This document shows positions 16,531 to 23,689 of a stretch of DNA of 64,000 bases, one piece after another (positions within the stretch are counted from its first letter, which is position 1; every line of letters starts with the position of its first letter). The position numbers and the translations under genes were made by a program. The notes under the pieces were generated by a model. It made no database searches. It saw only the letters and a program-made list of their open reading frames with translations, and was not told the origin of the DNA. Source of the stretch: Urbifossiella limnaea (lineage in GTDB: Bacteria > Planctomycetota > Planctomycetia > Gemmatales > Gemmataceae); assembly GCF_007747215.1 (NCBI RefSeq), contig NZ_CP036273.1, forward strand, positions 6,184,322-6,248,321, given 5' to 3'.

Positions 16531-16643
16531 ATTTTTTGACGGGATGAACAGGACAGGACAGGATGGAAGCCAGAGACAGAATTGAACATGATTCCTGTCT
16601 CTGGCTTCCATCCTGTCCTGTCCTGTTCATCCCGTCAAAAAAT
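16531..16643. repeat. 49-bp perfect inverted repeat, probable bidirectional terminator
   Basis: Arms 16531-16579 and 16595-16643 are exact reverse complements around a 15-base loop. The outer ends are ATTTTTTGAC and GTCAAAAAAT, so on either strand the hairpin is followed by a T-run, as in factor-independent terminators. It lies between the converging prmC and DUF1501 genes. The arms have much lower GC than their surroundings and internal GGACA repeats, which suggests an acquired element. Confidence 0.85.
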
Positions 16644-16651
16644 GCCTTGAT

Positions 16652-18007
16652 TCAGAACAGCTCCTCGATGCGCTTGCCGTGCGGCAGCACCGGGATCGGC
16701 CGGCCGTTGTTGAGGTAACTCGCACCCACGTCCACGCCGAGGTGCGCGTACACCGTCGCCAGCACGTCCTGCGGCGTCTTCGGGTTCGCCTTCGGGAACG
16801 CCCCCAGCTCGTCCGACGCACCGACCACGCGCCCGCCGACCACGCCGCCGCCGGCGAGCGCGGCGCTGAACACGTTCGGGTAGTGGTCGCGGCCGGCGTC
16901 GTTGTTCACCCGCGGCGTCCGCCCGAACTCGCCCCACGCCAGCACCAGCGTCGTGTCCAGCAGGCCCCGCGCCTCCAGGTCTTCCAGCAGCGCCGAGTAC
17001 GCCCGGTCCCACCGCGGCAGGAACCCCTCCCGCAGCGACTCGAAGCCCTTCACGTGCGTGTCCCACCAGCGCAGGTCAACCGTCACGATCCGCACCCCGG
17101 CTTCGACCAGGCGGCGGGCCAGCAGCATGCGTTGTGCCCAGTTCGGGGCGCCGCAGCGGTTCGCGGCCTTCGGGTCGAACGCCGGCAGGAAGCCGTACCG
17201 CTCGCGGACGGCCATCGGCTCCTTGTCCAGGTCGAAGGCGTCGCGCGCCGCCGGCGACGTGAGGATGTCCCACGCCCGCGTCTGGAAGCGGTCGAGGGCG
17301 TCGAGCTGGCCGCCGGTGTCGGCGTCGCGGCGGAGGGTGTCGAAGCGGCTCAGGAGCGAGCGGCGGTCGGCGGCGCCGTCGCTGGTCACGCCCGTGGCCA
17401 GCGTGAAGTTCGGCAGGCGGAACGGGCCGGGCTGGGCCGGGTCGGCCTGCGTCTCGAACGGCTTGTGCGCCACGCCGAGGTACGCCGAGCCGGCGCCCGG
17501 GAGCACCCGCGGGATCATGACGTAGGCCGGCAGGTGCGGCGTGAGGTGGCCGAGCTGCTTCGACACCACCGACCCCACCGACGGGTGGACGTTCTCGTCC
17601 GGCGCCGGGCCGCTGTTGTACCCGGTGAAGCAGATCTGATCGCCGGTGCTGTGCCCGGCGTCGTGGTGGTGCAGGCTGCGGACGATCGACCACTTCCGCA
17701 TGATTCGAGCCGACATCGGCAGCAGGTCGGACAGGCGCACGCCGGCGACGGGGGTGGGGATGGTGCCGAACTCGCCGCGCACTTCCGCCGGCGCGTCGGG
17801 CTTCGGGTCCCAGGTGTCGTGGTGGCTCGGCCCGCCGCGCATCCACAGCAGGATGACGGAGTTCACGCGCTTCGGCGTGTTCAGCTCGTTGGCGCGGAGC
17901 ACGTCGGCGAGGCCGACGCCGGCGCCGAGGAGGCCGGCCTTCACGAAGCCGCGGCGGCTGGTGCGGAGGGTGCGGCGGAAGTCGGCACAGCCGAGGGGCG
18001 TGGGCAT
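16652..18007 (-). CDS. DUF1501 domain-containing protein, Tat-exported
   Basis: About 451 residues from the ATG of MPTPLGCADFRR; an in-frame ATG 45 bases earlier is possible. A twin-arginine motif TSRRGFVKAG is followed by a sulfatase-like fold typical of planctomycete DUF1501 proteins: SVILLWMRGGPSHHDTWDPK, HHHDAGHSTGD, WWDTH and AWGEFGRTP near the C-terminus. The histidine and aspartate positions resemble metal sites of the alkaline phosphatase superfamily. DUF1501 genes are usually paired with DUF1549/DUF1553 cytochromes, but this copy stands alone; a paired copy is at 44358. The role is unknown. Confidence 0.92.
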   Translation of the reverse strand: MPTPLGCADFRRTLRTSRRGFVKAGLLGAGVGLADVLRANELNTPKRVNSVILLWMRGGPSHHDTWDPKPDAPAEVRGEFGTIPTPVAGVRLSDLLPMSARIMRKWSIVRSLHHHDAGHSTGDQICFTGYNSGPAPDENVHPSVGSVVSKQLGHLTPHLPAYVMIPRVLPGAGSAYLGVAHKPFETQADPAQPGPFRLPNFTLATGVTSDGAADRRSLLSRFDTLRRDADTGGQLDALDRFQTRAWDILTSPAARDAFDLDKEPMAVRERYGFLPAFDPKAANRCGAPNWAQRMLLARRLVEAGVRIVTVDLRWWDTHVKGFESLREGFLPRWDRAYSALLEDLEARGLLDTTLVLAWGEFGRTPRVNNDAGRDHYPNVFSAALAGGGVVGGRVVGASDELGAFPKANPKTPQDVLATVYAHLGVDVGASYLNNGRPIPVLPHGKRIEELF

Positions 18008-18137
18008 GGGACGCGGCCCGGGGAGGGCGGGGGCAGGCGGGAGGGCCGACATACGAACGATACCACCGGCCGGCCGCGGGTGCCAGCGGATTTCGCCCCC
18101 CTACAACAGCCGCATCAACAACTACGGGGGGGCGGCC

Positions 18138-18620
18138 ATGAAGGGGAACGACCAGGTCATCGACGCGCTGAACCGCGCCCTGACCATCGAGCTGACGGCG
18201 ATCAACCAGTACTTCATCCAGGCGAAGATGTGCAAGAACTGGGGCTTCCTGAAGCTCGGGAAGAAGCACTACGAGGAGAGCATCGGCGAGATGAAGCACG
18301 CCGACAAGATCATCGAGCGGATCCTGTTCCTGGACGGCGTGCCGGAGATCGGCCGGTACGACGTGATCCGCGCCGGCGGCGACGTGAAGGAGCAGTTCGA
18401 GGTGGACCTGAAGCTCGAGTCGAGCGGCGTGGCGGCGTACAACGAGCTGGTGAACCTGTGCATCCAGGTGAAGGACAACGGCACCCACAAGCTGGCGCTC
18501 GAAATCCTCCACGACTCGGAGGAGCACGTGGACTGGCTGGAGACGCAGCTGAACGTGATCGGCACGATCGGCCTCGAGAAGTACCTCGCCGAGCACCTCT
18601 TCGACGGCGACGACGAGTGA
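18138..18620 (+). CDS. bfr: bacterioferritin
   Basis: A 160-residue ferritin-like four-helix protein that stores iron as a 24-mer shell. The ferroxidase ligands are visible: E18, E51, H54 and the later pair in SSGVAAYNELV and HDSEEHVDWLE. The haem-binding methionine M52 in GEMKH is present, so haem binding between subunits is expected. Length is standard. The start ATG follows a G-rich stretch (CGGGGGGGC) that probably serves as ribosome site. It is transcribed divergently from the DUF1501 gene. No ferredoxin (Bfd) partner is next to it. A small toxin-antitoxin-like pair follows. Confidence 0.96.
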   Translation: MKGNDQVIDALNRALTIELTAINQYFIQAKMCKNWGFLKLGKKHYEESIGEMKHADKIIERILFLDGVPEIGRYDVIRAGGDVKEQFEVDLKLESSGVAAYNELVNLCIQVKDNGTHKLALEILHDSEEHVDWLETQLNVIGTIGLEKYLAEHLFDGDDE

Positions 18621-18681
18621 GGGCGGTTGAACGCGGCCGGTGCCCTGGGGTAAGATGCGGGCAGCTTCACGGAGGCCACGC

Positions 18682-18915
18682 ATGTCCATCACGATCACCG
18701 ACCCTGCCCTGATCGCCCAGTTGCGGGAGGCCGGCAGCGCCGAGCTGACCGACCCGGACGGGAACGTGATCGGCACGTTCGCCGTCGAGGGGTTGGGGAT
18801 GCTCCCGCCGGGGGTGAAGTCGCCCTTCACCGACGAGGAGCGGGCGGAGATGCGCAAGGAGCGCTCCGGCCGCCCGCTGAAGGACATCCTCCGCGACCTG
18901 GAGGCGCGGGGATGA
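18682..18915 (+). CDS. antitoxin-like small protein
   Basis: A 77-residue acidic protein starting at the ATG 6 bases after GGAGG. The N-terminal half (ITDPALIAQLREAG, ELTDPDGNVIGTF) resembles a small strand-helix DNA-binding or dimerisation fold. The C-terminal tail (FTDEERAEMRKERSGRPL) is charged and probably disordered, as in antitoxins that wrap their toxin. Its last four bases overlap the next gene (ATGA), which gives coupled translation. I recall similar short proteins in front of RelE/ParE-like toxins in planctomycetes, but no family is firmly assigned. Confidence 0.7.
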   Translation: MSITITDPALIAQLREAGSAELTDPDGNVIGTFAVEGLGMLPPGVKSPFTDEERAEMRKERSGRPLKDILRDLEARG

Positions 18916-19169
18916 GTTACGCCGTCGTGTGGGCGCCCACCGCCGAACGGCAGCTCGCCGCCGTGTGGACCGCTGCCGCCGACCGCGCCGCGGTGACGGC
19001 CGCTTCCGCGTGGCTCGACAAGCGCCTCGCCTCCGACCCACTTCGCTTCGGCCGGCCGATCGATTCGTCGGTCCACCGGAGCGGGTCGTTCGACGGCCTG
19101 GGCGTCGAGTTCGAGGTGATCGAGGACGACAAGCGCGTCATCGTCCACGGCGTGTTCACCGTCCCGTAA
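18912..19169 (+). CDS. RelE/ParE-like toxin candidate
   Basis: An 85-residue protein overlapping the upstream antitoxin-like gene by four bases. Its pattern fits the small RelE/ParE fold: an N-terminal strand YAVVWAPTAERQLAAVW, a long helix with AWLDKRL, then strands with FEVIEDDKRVIVHGVFTV. Such proteins cleave mRNA at the ribosome or poison gyrase, and are held inactive by the partner antitoxin. It ends six bases before the hemA stop on the other strand. The order antitoxin then toxin with ATGA overlap is typical of type II modules. The toxic activity is inferred. Confidence 0.65.
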   Translation: MSYAVVWAPTAERQLAAVWTAAADRAAVTAASAWLDKRLASDPLRFGRPIDSSVHRSGSFDGLGVEFEVIEDDKRVIVHGVFTVP

Positions 19170-19175
19170 CCCGCG

Positions 19176-20447
19176 TCACTTCAGCCCGAACAGCCGCATC
19201 AGCGCCTCGCGGAGGCCGGGGCCGTGGCCCTCCCGGCTCGCCTCCTTCAGCGCCGCGATCGGGCCGTGCAGCATCTTGTTCCCCATCAGCCGGAACGCCG
19301 CCTCTACCGCCGCCTTGTCGGCCGCCGTCAGCCGGCCGTTCAGCTTCCCCAGCAGCGGCCCCAGCACCTCGTCGCGGATGCGGTTCACCTCCTCCGTCAG
19401 CGCCCCGATCACCGGGCCGTCCTTGCGGCGGTTCCAGTCGGTCAGGAACGCCGTCACCTCCTCCGCCACGAGCTCCTCCGCGGGGGCGAGGTGCCGCCGC
19501 CGCTCGGCCAGCTGCTGGTCGCGGACGCGGTTCAGGTCGTCCACGTTGAACACCGTCACCGCGTCGCCGTCGTCGATCCGCGGGTCGAAGTCGCGCGGCA
19601 CGGCCAGGTCGAACACCACCAGCTTCCGCCGCCCGCGCCGGGGCCGCACCTTCTCGTCGAACCGCCGCCGCGGCACGATGAAGTCGTCCGCCCCGGTCGT
19701 ACTCACCACGATGTCGGCGCGGGCCAGGCCGTCGTCGAGTTGCTCCCACAACAGCGGCGCCCCGCCGAACTCGGCCGCCAGCGCCGCCGCCTTCTCGGGG
19801 CTGCGGTTCGTCACCAGCACCGCCGCGGGCTGGAGCTCGCGGATGTGCGTGAGCGTCAGCCGGCCCATCTCGCCGGCGCCGATCACCAGCACCGTCTTGT
19901 CGGTGAAGCGGTTGAACACCTCCTTCAGGAAGCCGACCGCGGCGCTGGCCACCGACACCTGCCCCTGCCCGAGGCCGGTTTCGGTGCGGACGCGCTTGGA
20001 GGCGCGGGCGGCGGCGGGGAACAGGGCGTTCAGCAGCGGGCCGGTGGCGCCGGCGCGCTGGGCTGACTCGAAGGCGTCCTTCACCTGCCCGGCGATCTGG
20101 TCCTCGCCGAGCACCACGCTGTCGAGCCCCGCGGCGACGCGGAAGGCGTGCCGCACGGCGTCGGCGTCGGCGTGCTCGTAGAGGTGCGGGTGGATGTCGG
20201 CGGCGGGCACGCCGTGCAACTCGGACAGGTACTCGGCGACGAGCGGCGAGTGGACCGGGGCGCCGGTCTCGGGCCGGGCCAGGTACAGCTCGACGCGGTT
20301 GCAGGTGCCCAGCACCACGGCCTCGGCGCCGTAGCGGGCGGTGAGTTCGGCGAGGGCGCGGGTCGTCTTGTCGGCGTCGAACGCCAGCTTCTCCCGCAGC
20401 TCGACCGGGGCCGAGCCGACGTTGCAGCCGATGGCGCGGAGGTTCAT
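19176..20447 (-). CDS. hemA: glutamyl-tRNA reductase
   Basis: A 423-residue glutamyl-tRNA reductase, the first committed step of C5 haem synthesis. The catalytic cysteine is C49 in GTCNRVELY. The substrate-binding region has VVLGEDQIAGQVK and the NADPH domain has VLVIGAGEMGRL. The C-terminal dimerisation helix ends with the usual MRLFGLK-like tail. The ATG at 20445-20447 is chosen because the protein then aligns with family N-termini and overlaps the upstream hemX-like gene by four bases (ATGA). Translational coupling of the two is likely. The toxin-like gene converges at its end. Confidence 0.96.
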   Translation of the reverse strand: MNLRAIGCNVGSAPVELREKLAFDADKTTRALAELTARYGAEAVVLGTCNRVELYLARPETGAPVHSPLVAEYLSELHGVPAADIHPHLYEHADADAVRHAFRVAAGLDSVVLGEDQIAGQVKDAFESAQRAGATGPLLNALFPAAARASKRVRTETGLGQGQVSVASAAVGFLKEVFNRFTDKTVLVIGAGEMGRLTLTHIRELQPAAVLVTNRSPEKAAALAAEFGGAPLLWEQLDDGLARADIVVSTTGADDFIVPRRRFDEKVRPRRGRRKLVVFDLAVPRDFDPRIDDGDAVTVFNVDDLNRVRDQQLAERRRHLAPAEELVAEEVTAFLTDWNRRKDGPVIGALTEEVNRIRDEVLGPLLGKLNGRLTAADKAAVEAAFRLMGNKMLHGPIAALKEASREGHGPGLREALMRLFGLK

Positions 20448-21262
20448 CGGTCGCCCCCCGCGAACGGGTGCGACGCCATAAGCGCCAGCAGCAACAGGCC
20501 GAACGCCGCGACGTGGAGCGTCGCCAGCCGCCGGGCCGACACGTTCGTGGCGTAGCGGAGGTACACCAGCACCGCGAACACGAGCCACAGCGACGCCGTG
20601 GTCAGCACCTTCAGCGACAGCCACGTCTCGGCGCCGCCGTGCCCGGTCCGCAGCAACAGCGTGCCGACGAGGAGCCCGGCGGTGAGGAGCGGGAAGGCCC
20701 AGTTCACGGCGTTGCGGGCCATCGCCTCAAGCCGTTCGAGGTTGAGCATCGGCACGACCACGGCCGGGTTCACCCGGTTGCGGACGCGCCGCAGCTGCAC
20801 CAGGTACATGACGCTGGCGAGGAACCCGACGCTGATGCCGATGGCCCCGCCGAGCAGCAGGAAGCCGTGGACGGCGCCCCAGAAGCGGTCGCCGTGGAGC
20901 CAGTCGGGCGCGGCGGTGGTGTCGCTCGCGGCGAGGGCCAGGGACAGCCCGACGAGGCCGAGGACGAGCGGGAGGACGAACACGGCCCACGCCTGCCTGG
21001 CGTAGTGGAGGGTGCCGTAGAGGTAGAACAGCGCGAGCACCCACGCCAGCAGGAGGAGCGAGCCGTACGGCGCAGCGGGGGTGGGCGGGTTGAGGGCGAG
21101 GTAGGCGGTGTGGGCGAGCACGCCGGCGGCGCCGGCCGCGAGGCCGGCGAGGCGCCAGCCGCGGCCGGGCCAGAACAGGCGGGCGATCTCCAGGCCGAGG
21201 GCGAGGAGGTAGCTGAGCCCGAAGCAGGCGTGGGAGAGGCCCGTGAGGGGCGGGACCGTCAT
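20444..21262 (-). CDS. HemX/CcsA-like cytochrome c assembly membrane protein
   Basis: A 272-residue integral membrane protein with about eight hydrophobic segments, for example FGLSYLLALGLEIARLF and AVFVLPLVLGLVGLSLAL. It belongs to the CcsA/HemX group, which handles haem at the membrane. Conserved histidines lie in the segments (LAHTAYLAL, WGAVHGFLLLGG, LHVAAFGLLLL). The gene precedes and overlaps hemA, an order also known from Bacillus, where HemX affects GluTR level. Here it could link haem supply to the many c-type cytochromes in the window. The full WWD haem signature of true CcsA is not evident. Confidence 0.85.
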   Translation of the reverse strand: MTVPPLTGLSHACFGLSYLLALGLEIARLFWPGRGWRLAGLAAGAAGVLAHTAYLALNPPTPAAPYGSLLLLAWVLALFYLYGTLHYARQAWAVFVLPLVLGLVGLSLALAASDTTAAPDWLHGDRFWGAVHGFLLLGGAIGISVGFLASVMYLVQLRRVRNRVNPAVVVPMLNLERLEAMARNAVNWAFPLLTAGLLVGTLLLRTGHGGAETWLSLKVLTTASLWLVFAVLVYLRYATNVSARRLATLHVAAFGLLLLALMASHPFAGGDR

Positions 21263-21349
21263 CGGCGCGGCGGGGCTCGAGGGTGGCGCGGGGCGGGTGA
21301 GGGGATTATACTCGCGGCGCCCGAAGCCGACCGGGCGAGCCGACCGTCG

Positions 21350-22357
21350 TCACTCCGACACCGGGAGCTCGCCGCCGGCGCGCGTCGTCAGCGCCAGCAG
21401 CGCCGCCGCGCTCGTCGTGGCGCGCAGGAAGCGCACGCTGCCGTCGCCCAGCGCCACGTTCGCGCCGCCGGTGTGGTAGCTGCCGTAGGCGCCGAGCCGC
21501 GCCCGGTACTCGGCGGCGAGCTGGGTGCCGTTCACCGGCGGGGGCGGCGTCGGGATCACGATCGGCGGCACCGGCGGCGGCGGCGGCTCCCAGTGACTCG
21601 GGTTCGACATCCCCACCGCCGCCCCCGACGCGAACAAGCCGCCCGCCGCGGTCCCGGCCGGGGCGTCCGGCGTCGACGCCGGGAACGGGTACCACCGGGC
21701 GTACGCCGCCACCGGCTGCAGCGGCGGGGTCGGCGGCGGCATGATGATCCCCATCGACTGCGGCTGCTGGTACGTGTCCAGCCCCGCGTCGCCGACCTGC
21801 CGCTCGCCCAGCAGCAGCGTGTTCGAGGTGCCGTCGAGCACGTCGCCGAAGCGCACCCCGACCTGGTTCGCCGCCGGTTTCGACCCCGGGCCGGTGCTGT
21901 GGAACATGCCGTCGGTCTTCGTGTTGGCGTCGAGCGGGTACGGCCGCGTGCCGCCGTTGCCCCCGTAGGTCGTCAGCCCGGAAGCCGCGTCGAGCGTCGG
22001 GTGGCTCGGGCACAGCATCAGCGGCAGCGCCGTCTGCGCCAGCGCGCTGTTGTTGCCGGTGTTCACAAAGTCCCAGCGGCGGAACAGCGGGTCCTGCTCG
22101 ACATGCGGCAGGAGCTCGACGAACAGCGTGGTGTAGCGCGACCCGCCGGCCTCGCACGCGGTCGGGAAGCGGTCAGTCGTGCCGTGGTAGCCGTGGCAGG
22201 CCAGCGCGAGCTGCTTCAGCTGGCTGGTACACTTCGCGCGCGCCGCCGCCTCGCGGACCTTCTGCACCGCGGGGAGGAGCAGCCCGATCAGGATGGCGAT
22301 GATGGCGATCACCACCAGCAGTTCGATGAGCGTGAACGCGGCGCGGCGACCGGCCAT
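21350..22357 (-). CDS. DUF1559 domain pseudopilin-like protein
   Basis: A 335-residue protein with a type IV pilin-like N-terminus: a short leader then FTLIELLVVIAIIAILIGLL, with the conserved glutamate five residues after the cleavage site. The rest is the DUF1559 domain common in planctomycetes, including the C-terminal pattern GGANVALGDGSVRFLR. These proteins occur in dozens per genome and are processed by prepilin peptidase. They are thought to form surface or secretion-related structures, but the function is not established. A proline-rich stretch (PPPPPVPPIVIPTPPPP) lies in the middle. Start ATG at 22355-22357. Confidence 0.93.
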   Translation of the reverse strand: MAGRRAAFTLIELLVVIAIIAILIGLLLPAVQKVREAAARAKCTSQLKQLALACHGYHGTTDRFPTACEAGGSRYTTLFVELLPHVEQDPLFRRWDFVNTGNNSALAQTALPLMLCPSHPTLDAASGLTTYGGNGGTRPYPLDANTKTDGMFHSTGPGSKPAANQVGVRFGDVLDGTSNTLLLGERQVGDAGLDTYQQPQSMGIIMPPPTPPLQPVAAYARWYPFPASTPDAPAGTAAGGLFASGAAVGMSNPSHWEPPPPPVPPIVIPTPPPPVNGTQLAAEYRARLGAYGSYHTGGANVALGDGSVRFLRATTSAAALLALTTRAGGELPVSE

Positions 22358-22480
22358 GCCGACCTCGGGGACGGGGGACTGTCATCATCCCACGTCGGGG
22401 CGGCGGCGTCCACCGCGGGACGGAAACGAACGAACCCGGGGTCGCCCCCGGGGTCGTGTGGTGCGGCGGCCGCCGGTCGG

Positions 22481-23236
22481 TCAGGCGGTGGCGGCCGGCT
22501 TGCGGCGGAAGGCGCCGCGGCCGAGGAGGCAGCCGACGCCGGCCAGCGCCAGCAGCACGGCCGGCGGGGCCGGCACGGCGCCCGGCGGCGTGGTCGGCGG
22601 CGGGTACGACTTGGTGACGGTGGCCAGCACCTTGCTCCCGTTGCTGGAGCTGTAACTGCCGGCCGTGCGGAAGCGGGCGCCGATGCCGGCGCTGCCGTTC
22701 GTGCTCAGGTACGTCATCAGGGCGTCGGCGGTGATGTTCGCCCCCGGCCCGACCAGGTCGAATACGAACACGCCCGTCGCCCCCATGGCGATGCCGTTGA
22801 CCGACGCGCCGGACGTGTGCCAGCTGCTGCCGACGGCGGCGCCGATGTCGAACTGGCCGAACGAGCCCGTGTCGAACATCGAGCCGTTGCTGTAGTCGGC
22901 GTCGGCGAGCAGTTGCCAGTTCGACGTCGGCTTCGAGGCCAGGGAGCCGCTGGTGAGCGTGCCCGGCAGGCTGATGCCGAACGCGGTCAGGTACTGGCTG
23001 CCGCTGGTGTTGGTGAGCGTGATCCGGACGCTGGCGCTGGTCGGGCCGTTGTTGTCGACTTCGATCGAGCCGGTGTAGCTGCCGCCGGAGCCGAAGCTCG
23101 GGGCGATGCTCTTGATGTCCACCTTGCTGTCGTAGGCGACGAACGCTGCCCGGGCGGACCCGGGGCCGGCCAGGGCGGCGGCCCCGACCAGCAGTGCCGC
23201 GACAAGGCGGCGGGGAGTAATGAGGGCGGGGCGCAT
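22481..23236 (-). CDS. exported protein with PEP-CTERM-like sorting tail
   Basis: A 251-residue protein with an N-terminal signal peptide (LVAALLVGAAALAGPGSARA) and a C-terminal tripartite tail: VPAPPAVLLALAG, a hydrophobic stretch, then the basic end GRGAFRRKPAATA. This matches PEP-CTERM sorting tails with PAPP in place of PEP. Such tails are removed by an exosortase during export. The mature part is serine/glycine-rich with strand-like segments (VRITLTNTSGSQYL) and resembles exported matrix or adhesion proteins. The pseudopilin gene follows in the same direction 120 bases away. The exact role is unknown. Confidence 0.85.
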   Translation of the reverse strand: MRPALITPRRLVAALLVGAAALAGPGSARAAFVAYDSKVDIKSIAPSFGSGGSYTGSIEVDNNGPTSASVRITLTNTSGSQYLTAFGISLPGTLTSGSLASKPTSNWQLLADADYSNGSMFDTGSFGQFDIGAAVGSSWHTSGASVNGIAMGATGVFVFDLVGPGANITADALMTYLSTNGSAGIGARFRTAGSYSSSNGSKVLATVTKSYPPPTTPPGAVPAPPAVLLALAGVGCLLGRGAFRRKPAATA

Positions 23237-23689
23237 CGGACGGGGCTCCTCGGTGTGAAACCGGTTGCGGCGTGGCCGGAAGATCAGGGGGTGCCACGGA
23301 CCGCGTCAGCGGGGACCGTGTGGCACACCTGGTGCCGTCGGGGGTGCGTTCCCGGACGGGCGGGGTGGGCGAATCGGAACCCGTTGGGGGGTAACGGGAT
23401 CGGCATTCGACCGGGCACGTCTCTCGGCCGCATCGGGTCGGGAGGCGCTACCGGGGGGTAACGGCCTCGCCGACAATGACTCATGAAGTGTACAGCCGGC
23501 AACACCGGCCTGACTACCCGATCCGGCAAAGTTTGCGGATGCGGCGTAATCGTTAAGATCGGACGTGAATTCCGGCGTGAAGGCGGCGGCGGTTCCGGCC
23601 GCGGCCGCGGGATTGTGCTATCCCGGGGCGGGCCGCGTCATTAGGATGGCCCCACCCCTCCCGCCAGCCGACTCGCCAAGGGCCAAATC
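23237..23689. other. 453-bp intergenic region between divergent genes
   Basis: No convincing gene is seen. It must hold promoters for both the exported-protein gene and the POT transporter. A 12-bp direct repeat GGGGGGTAACGG occurs at 23386-23397 and 23453-23464, spaced 67 bases, and could be a regulator site. An imperfect hairpin with GTGCCACGG and CCGTGTGGCAC lies around 23290-23326. Confidence 0.5.

Noticed and set aside
16652-18007. DUF1501 gene as part of a PSD1 pair
   Set aside because: No DUF1549/DUF1553 cytochrome gene is adjacent to this copy; only the copy at 44358 is paired.
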